A DNA stretch of 64,000 nt from Sinorhizobium meliloti (GTDB lineage: Bacteria > Pseudomonadota > Alphaproteobacteria > Rhizobiales > Rhizobiaceae), in assembly GCF_035610345.1 (NCBI RefSeq), contig NZ_CP141214.1:652230-716229 (forward strand). The letters are read 5' to 3'. The stretch's first letter is position 1; each line of letters starts with the position of its first letter. The notes under the pieces were generated by a model. It was not told the DNA's origin. It did no database searches and saw nothing but the letters and a program-made list of their open reading frames with translations. Below are positions 61,910 through 64,000 of this stretch, one piece after another. A program made the translations under genes and the position numbers.

Positions 61910-63001
61910 TCAGTCGACCGAGATCTCGGAAAGCTTGACCGTTCGTGCCTCGGCGATGGAGCGGTAGCCCGCCTCCACCAATGCGACGGTTTTGACGTTG
62001 TCGGCCACGGAGAGCGCCGGGGCTTCGCCGGATTTCAGCGCATATTGCAGCTGTTCCATCACCCCGATGAAGGCATGGGGGAACCACATGGTCTCCCATT
62101 CCGGGCTGACCCACTTTCCATCCGTCGTCTTTTTCGACGCGTATGAGAGCGTCGAGGGCGAGCCGTCCGGCCAGCCGATCGTGCCCTGCGCGACGCCTTC
62201 CGTGCCCTCGACCCGCCACTTGATGTAGATGTCGCTGTCGAACCCCTCCTCGCGCGGGCCGGACCAGACGTCTTCCATGGAGACGGCTAGAACGCCGTCG
62301 GGGAAGGTGAGCGTCGAGACCGTGATCCCGTCCGTATGGGCAAATTCGGTGCGTGGATCCGGCCGGGTGACCGTCGTGATCGCGTCCGGTTCGCCGAACA
62401 GGAAGCGCAGCACGTCGAGGTGATGCACGCTCATATTGGCGAGGGTCAGCCGGTCGTATTCCTCGAGAAAACCTTGCCAGTGCGGAATCGCCCGCATCTC
62501 GATGGTCGCTATGACGACCGTGCCGAGCTCGCCTCTGTCGAGGATCTGCTTCAGAACCCGCATAGACTGGTCATAGCGCATATTCTGGTTGACCGAGAAT
62601 ATCTTGCCGGCGCTTGCCGCCTCGTCCCGCAAGGCCTTCGCTTCGTCCAGCGTGAGCGCCAAGGGCTTTTGCGCGAGGATTGCCTTGATATGCGGCTGCG
62701 CAAGTGCTTCGCGGATCAGCGCCGGCTGCTGGTCCGGCGGAAAGGCAATGTCGAGGATCTCGACGTTCGCATCGGCGATCAAAGCGGAAGGCGTCGCATG
62801 AACGGCGGGAATTTCCCAACGGGCGGCGACGGCCTCTGCCCGTTCCTGCGTGCGTGAGGCGATCGCAGCGACGGGAAAGCCCGCCTGCCGATAAGCGGCC
62901 AGATGACATTCGGCCATGATCATGCCGGCTCCGATGCAGCCGATCTTGTATTCTTTCACCCGCACCGGCGGGTCAGGCACGAAGCCATTGGCAGCGCTCA
63001 C
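61910..63001 (-). CDS. Gfo/Idh/MocA-family sugar dehydrogenase
   Basis: A 363-residue NAD(P)-dependent dehydrogenase: Rossmann GCIGAGMIM (about 21-29), then AILAQKPLALTLDEA where the usual EKP is QKP (residues 111-113; catalytic Lys kept), and HLDVLRFLFGEPDAI with conserved His. GTG 63001 is chosen because GGGAGGAG precedes it by four bases; the frame open to 63082 has no comparable site. It heads the ten-gene operon and probably performs the first oxidation of the sugar. Confidence 0.85.
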   Translation of the reverse strand: MSAANGFVPDPPVRVKEYKIGCIGAGMIMAECHLAAYRQAGFPVAAIASRTQERAEAVAARWEIPAVHATPSALIADANVEILDIAFPPDQQPALIREALAQPHIKAILAQKPLALTLDEAKALRDEAASAGKIFSVNQNMRYDQSMRVLKQILDRGELGTVVIATIEMRAIPHWQGFLEEYDRLTLANMSVHHLDVLRFLFGEPDAITTVTRPDPRTEFAHTDGITVSTLTFPDGVLAVSMEDVWSGPREEGFDSDIYIKWRVEGTEGVAQGTIGWPDGSPSTLSYASKKTTDGKWVSPEWETMWFPHAFIGVMEQLQYALKSGEAPALSVADNVKTVALVEAGYRSIAEARTVKLSEISVD

Positions 63002-63344
63002 GAAACTCCTCCCATTCACCTCGCCGGCGGCGCCGCACTCCCGTAGCGGCAAAATTGCGGCCGGCGACTTGTCCGGTTCCATTCTTCCCCGGCACCAAGT
63101 CGAGCGGGATACTCATTCCGATACGCATCAAAGTCAACATCATTATCAATCTTTTTACATCATTTTTTTAGTCTTTATGATGTACCTCCCCAACCCTCCA
63201 TTGTGCCGGCCTGCGGCATGATCGATATTTCAGTGGAAAACCGGGCATTTCTCCTACCCCCTTGTCGCGACGGCCCGGCTCCCTCTTGTTTCTTGGCCAG
63301 GAAGGATTACATCAAAACACATCATTTTAAGCGAAGAGGCGGCT
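63002..63344. promoter_or_regulatory. Divergent promoter region with repeated ACATCAT motifs
   Basis: There is no gene in these 343 bases. The A/T-rich part (63120-63185) contains ACATCATT at 63137-63144 and 63157-63164, and the inverted pair TACATCAT (63156-63163) with ATGATGTA (63177-63184). Further ACATCAAA (63309-63316) and ACATCATT (63319-63326) lie just before the LacI start. These are likely operator sites shared by the LacI regulator and the ten-gene operon. Confidence 0.6.
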
Positions 63345-64000
63345 TTGCGATCCACACTGACTGATATCGCCCGGGAGGCTGGCGTTTCGAGCGCGACCGT
63401 CGATCGCGTCCTTAACAATCGCAGCGGCGTCAAGCACAGGACGCGCGAAATCGTCATGGATGCCGCCCGGCGTCTGGGCTACCTCGGCCTCGCCGCGCAC
63501 AACGCCTCCGCGGAAGGGCGCGTGCGCCTCGACTTCGTGCTGCCGGCAGGCACCAATACCTTCATCGCCAACCTTCTCCGGCAATTGCAAAGCCAGGGCA
63601 CGGCCAGACCTGATCTCGACGTGCGCGTCCACTCCATCGAAGGGTTCAATCCGGACACGCTCGCCGGCACCCTTCAGGAATTGAGGGGCGAGACCATGGG
63701 CGTGGGCGTAATCGCCTTGGACCATCCGACGGTCAGAGAGGCAATGCGTTCACTCGCCTCTTCGGGAGTGCCGATCGTAACGCTCGTATCCGACATCCTG
63801 CACGTACCGCGCACCGGCTATATCGGCATCGACAATCGCGCGGCCGGAAGGCTCGCAGGATACCTGCTCGGACGTTTTCTCGGCCGAGAGACGAAGGGTA
63901 AGATCGCGCTGTTCGCCGGCTCTCTCTCCTACCGAGGCCACGAGGAACGGGAGATGGGCTTTCGTCACATCATCGCTGACGAGTTCCCCGCCCTCGAAAT
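63345..64000 (+). CDS. LacI-family regulator, partial at right edge
   Basis: An open frame of 218 complete codons runs off the right edge. It starts at TTG 63345 (GAGG five bases upstream) with LRSTLTDIAREAGVSSATVD, the LacI headpiece, followed by RVLNNRSGVKHRTREIVMDA and a sugar-binding-like domain (LDFVLPAGTNTFIANLLRQL, and YIGIDNRAAGRLAGYLLGRF). It is divergent from the ten-gene sugar/CoA operon and presumably represses it. No ATG alternative is available in frame. Confidence 0.85.
   Translation, partial: MRSTLTDIAREAGVSSATVDRVLNNRSGVKHRTREIVMDAARRLGYLGLAAHNASAEGRVRLDFVLPAGTNTFIANLLRQLQSQGTARPDLDVRVHSIEGFNPDTLAGTLQELRGETMGVGVIALDHPTVREAMRSLASSGVPIVTLVSDILHVPRTGYIGIDNRAAGRLAGYLLGRFLGRETKGKIALFAGSLSYRGHEEREMGFRHIIADEFPALE

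Overview
The window looks like an accessory replicon (chromid or megaplasmid) of an alphaproteobacterium of the Rhizobiaceae, most likely Sinorhizobium/Ensifer-like. The supporting signs are high GC content, two copies of a RIME-type double-palindrome intergenic element, a BA14K protein, an HWE-family kinase, EcfG-type (GGAAC-N16-CGTT) promoters, a GroESL paralogue and a density of ABC-import and sugar-catabolism operons. No tRNA, rRNA, CRISPR, transposase, integrase or replication gene was found. The species is an inference; no database was consulted.

Region 1 (1-21.2 kb) is stress and envelope biology. It opens with an ECF sigma / anti-sigma pair divergent from a secreted subtilisin-like protease. 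Then come a VOC protein, a CHASE4-type GGDEF-EAL protein, an AI-2E-type exporter with an unusual soluble tail, a secreted PepSY-like protein with a YflT-like stress protein, a fatty acid desaturase, a cold-shock protein, GroES-GroEL, several small basic proteins and a cytochrome c. It ends with an HWE sensor kinase, a single-domain response regulator, a CbpA-type DnaJ and CbpM. A consensus EcfG promoter in front of the kinase and a near-consensus one in front of the PepSY gene suggest that part of this block belongs to the general stress regulon.

Region 2 (21.2-33.1 kb) has a decayed PIN toxin beside an intact antitoxin. Next is a dipeptide ABC importer with an amidohydrolase and a divergent LysR regulator, then a DmpA-type P1 aminopeptidase and a D-amino-acid-transaminase-like enzyme, which together look like a peptide / D-amino-acid scavenging module. 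A BA14K protein closes it.

Region 3 (33.2-39.4 kb) is a polar-amino-acid ABC importer with a 2-hydroxyacid dehydrogenase. A LacI-type regulator lies upstream and a perfect LacI-like operator (38272-38285) sits at the operon head.

Region 4 (39.5-52.0 kb) is a non-phosphorylative sugar pathway. The minus strand carries GntR, an enolase-family dehydratase, GntR, an FrcBCA-like sugar importer, an SDR and an aldose epimerase. The plus strand carries a lactonase, an SDR, an AGE-family isomerase and a glucarate-dehydratase-like enzyme. Import, oxidation to lactone, lactone opening and dehydration are covered; the final aldolase or dehydrogenase is not in the window.

Region 5 (52.3-64 kb) is a ten-gene minus-strand operon divergent from a LacI regulator. 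It carries a Gfo/Idh/MocA dehydrogenase, a TIM-barrel isomerase, a DUF4432 epimerase-like protein, an SDR, a class III CoA-transferase, a solute-binding-protein-like protein with no signal peptide, a crotonase and an RbsA/B/C-type sugar importer. Joining sugar-importer and sugar-isomerase functions to CoA-thioester chemistry and a probable cytoplasmic binding protein makes this the best candidate for an undescribed pathway.
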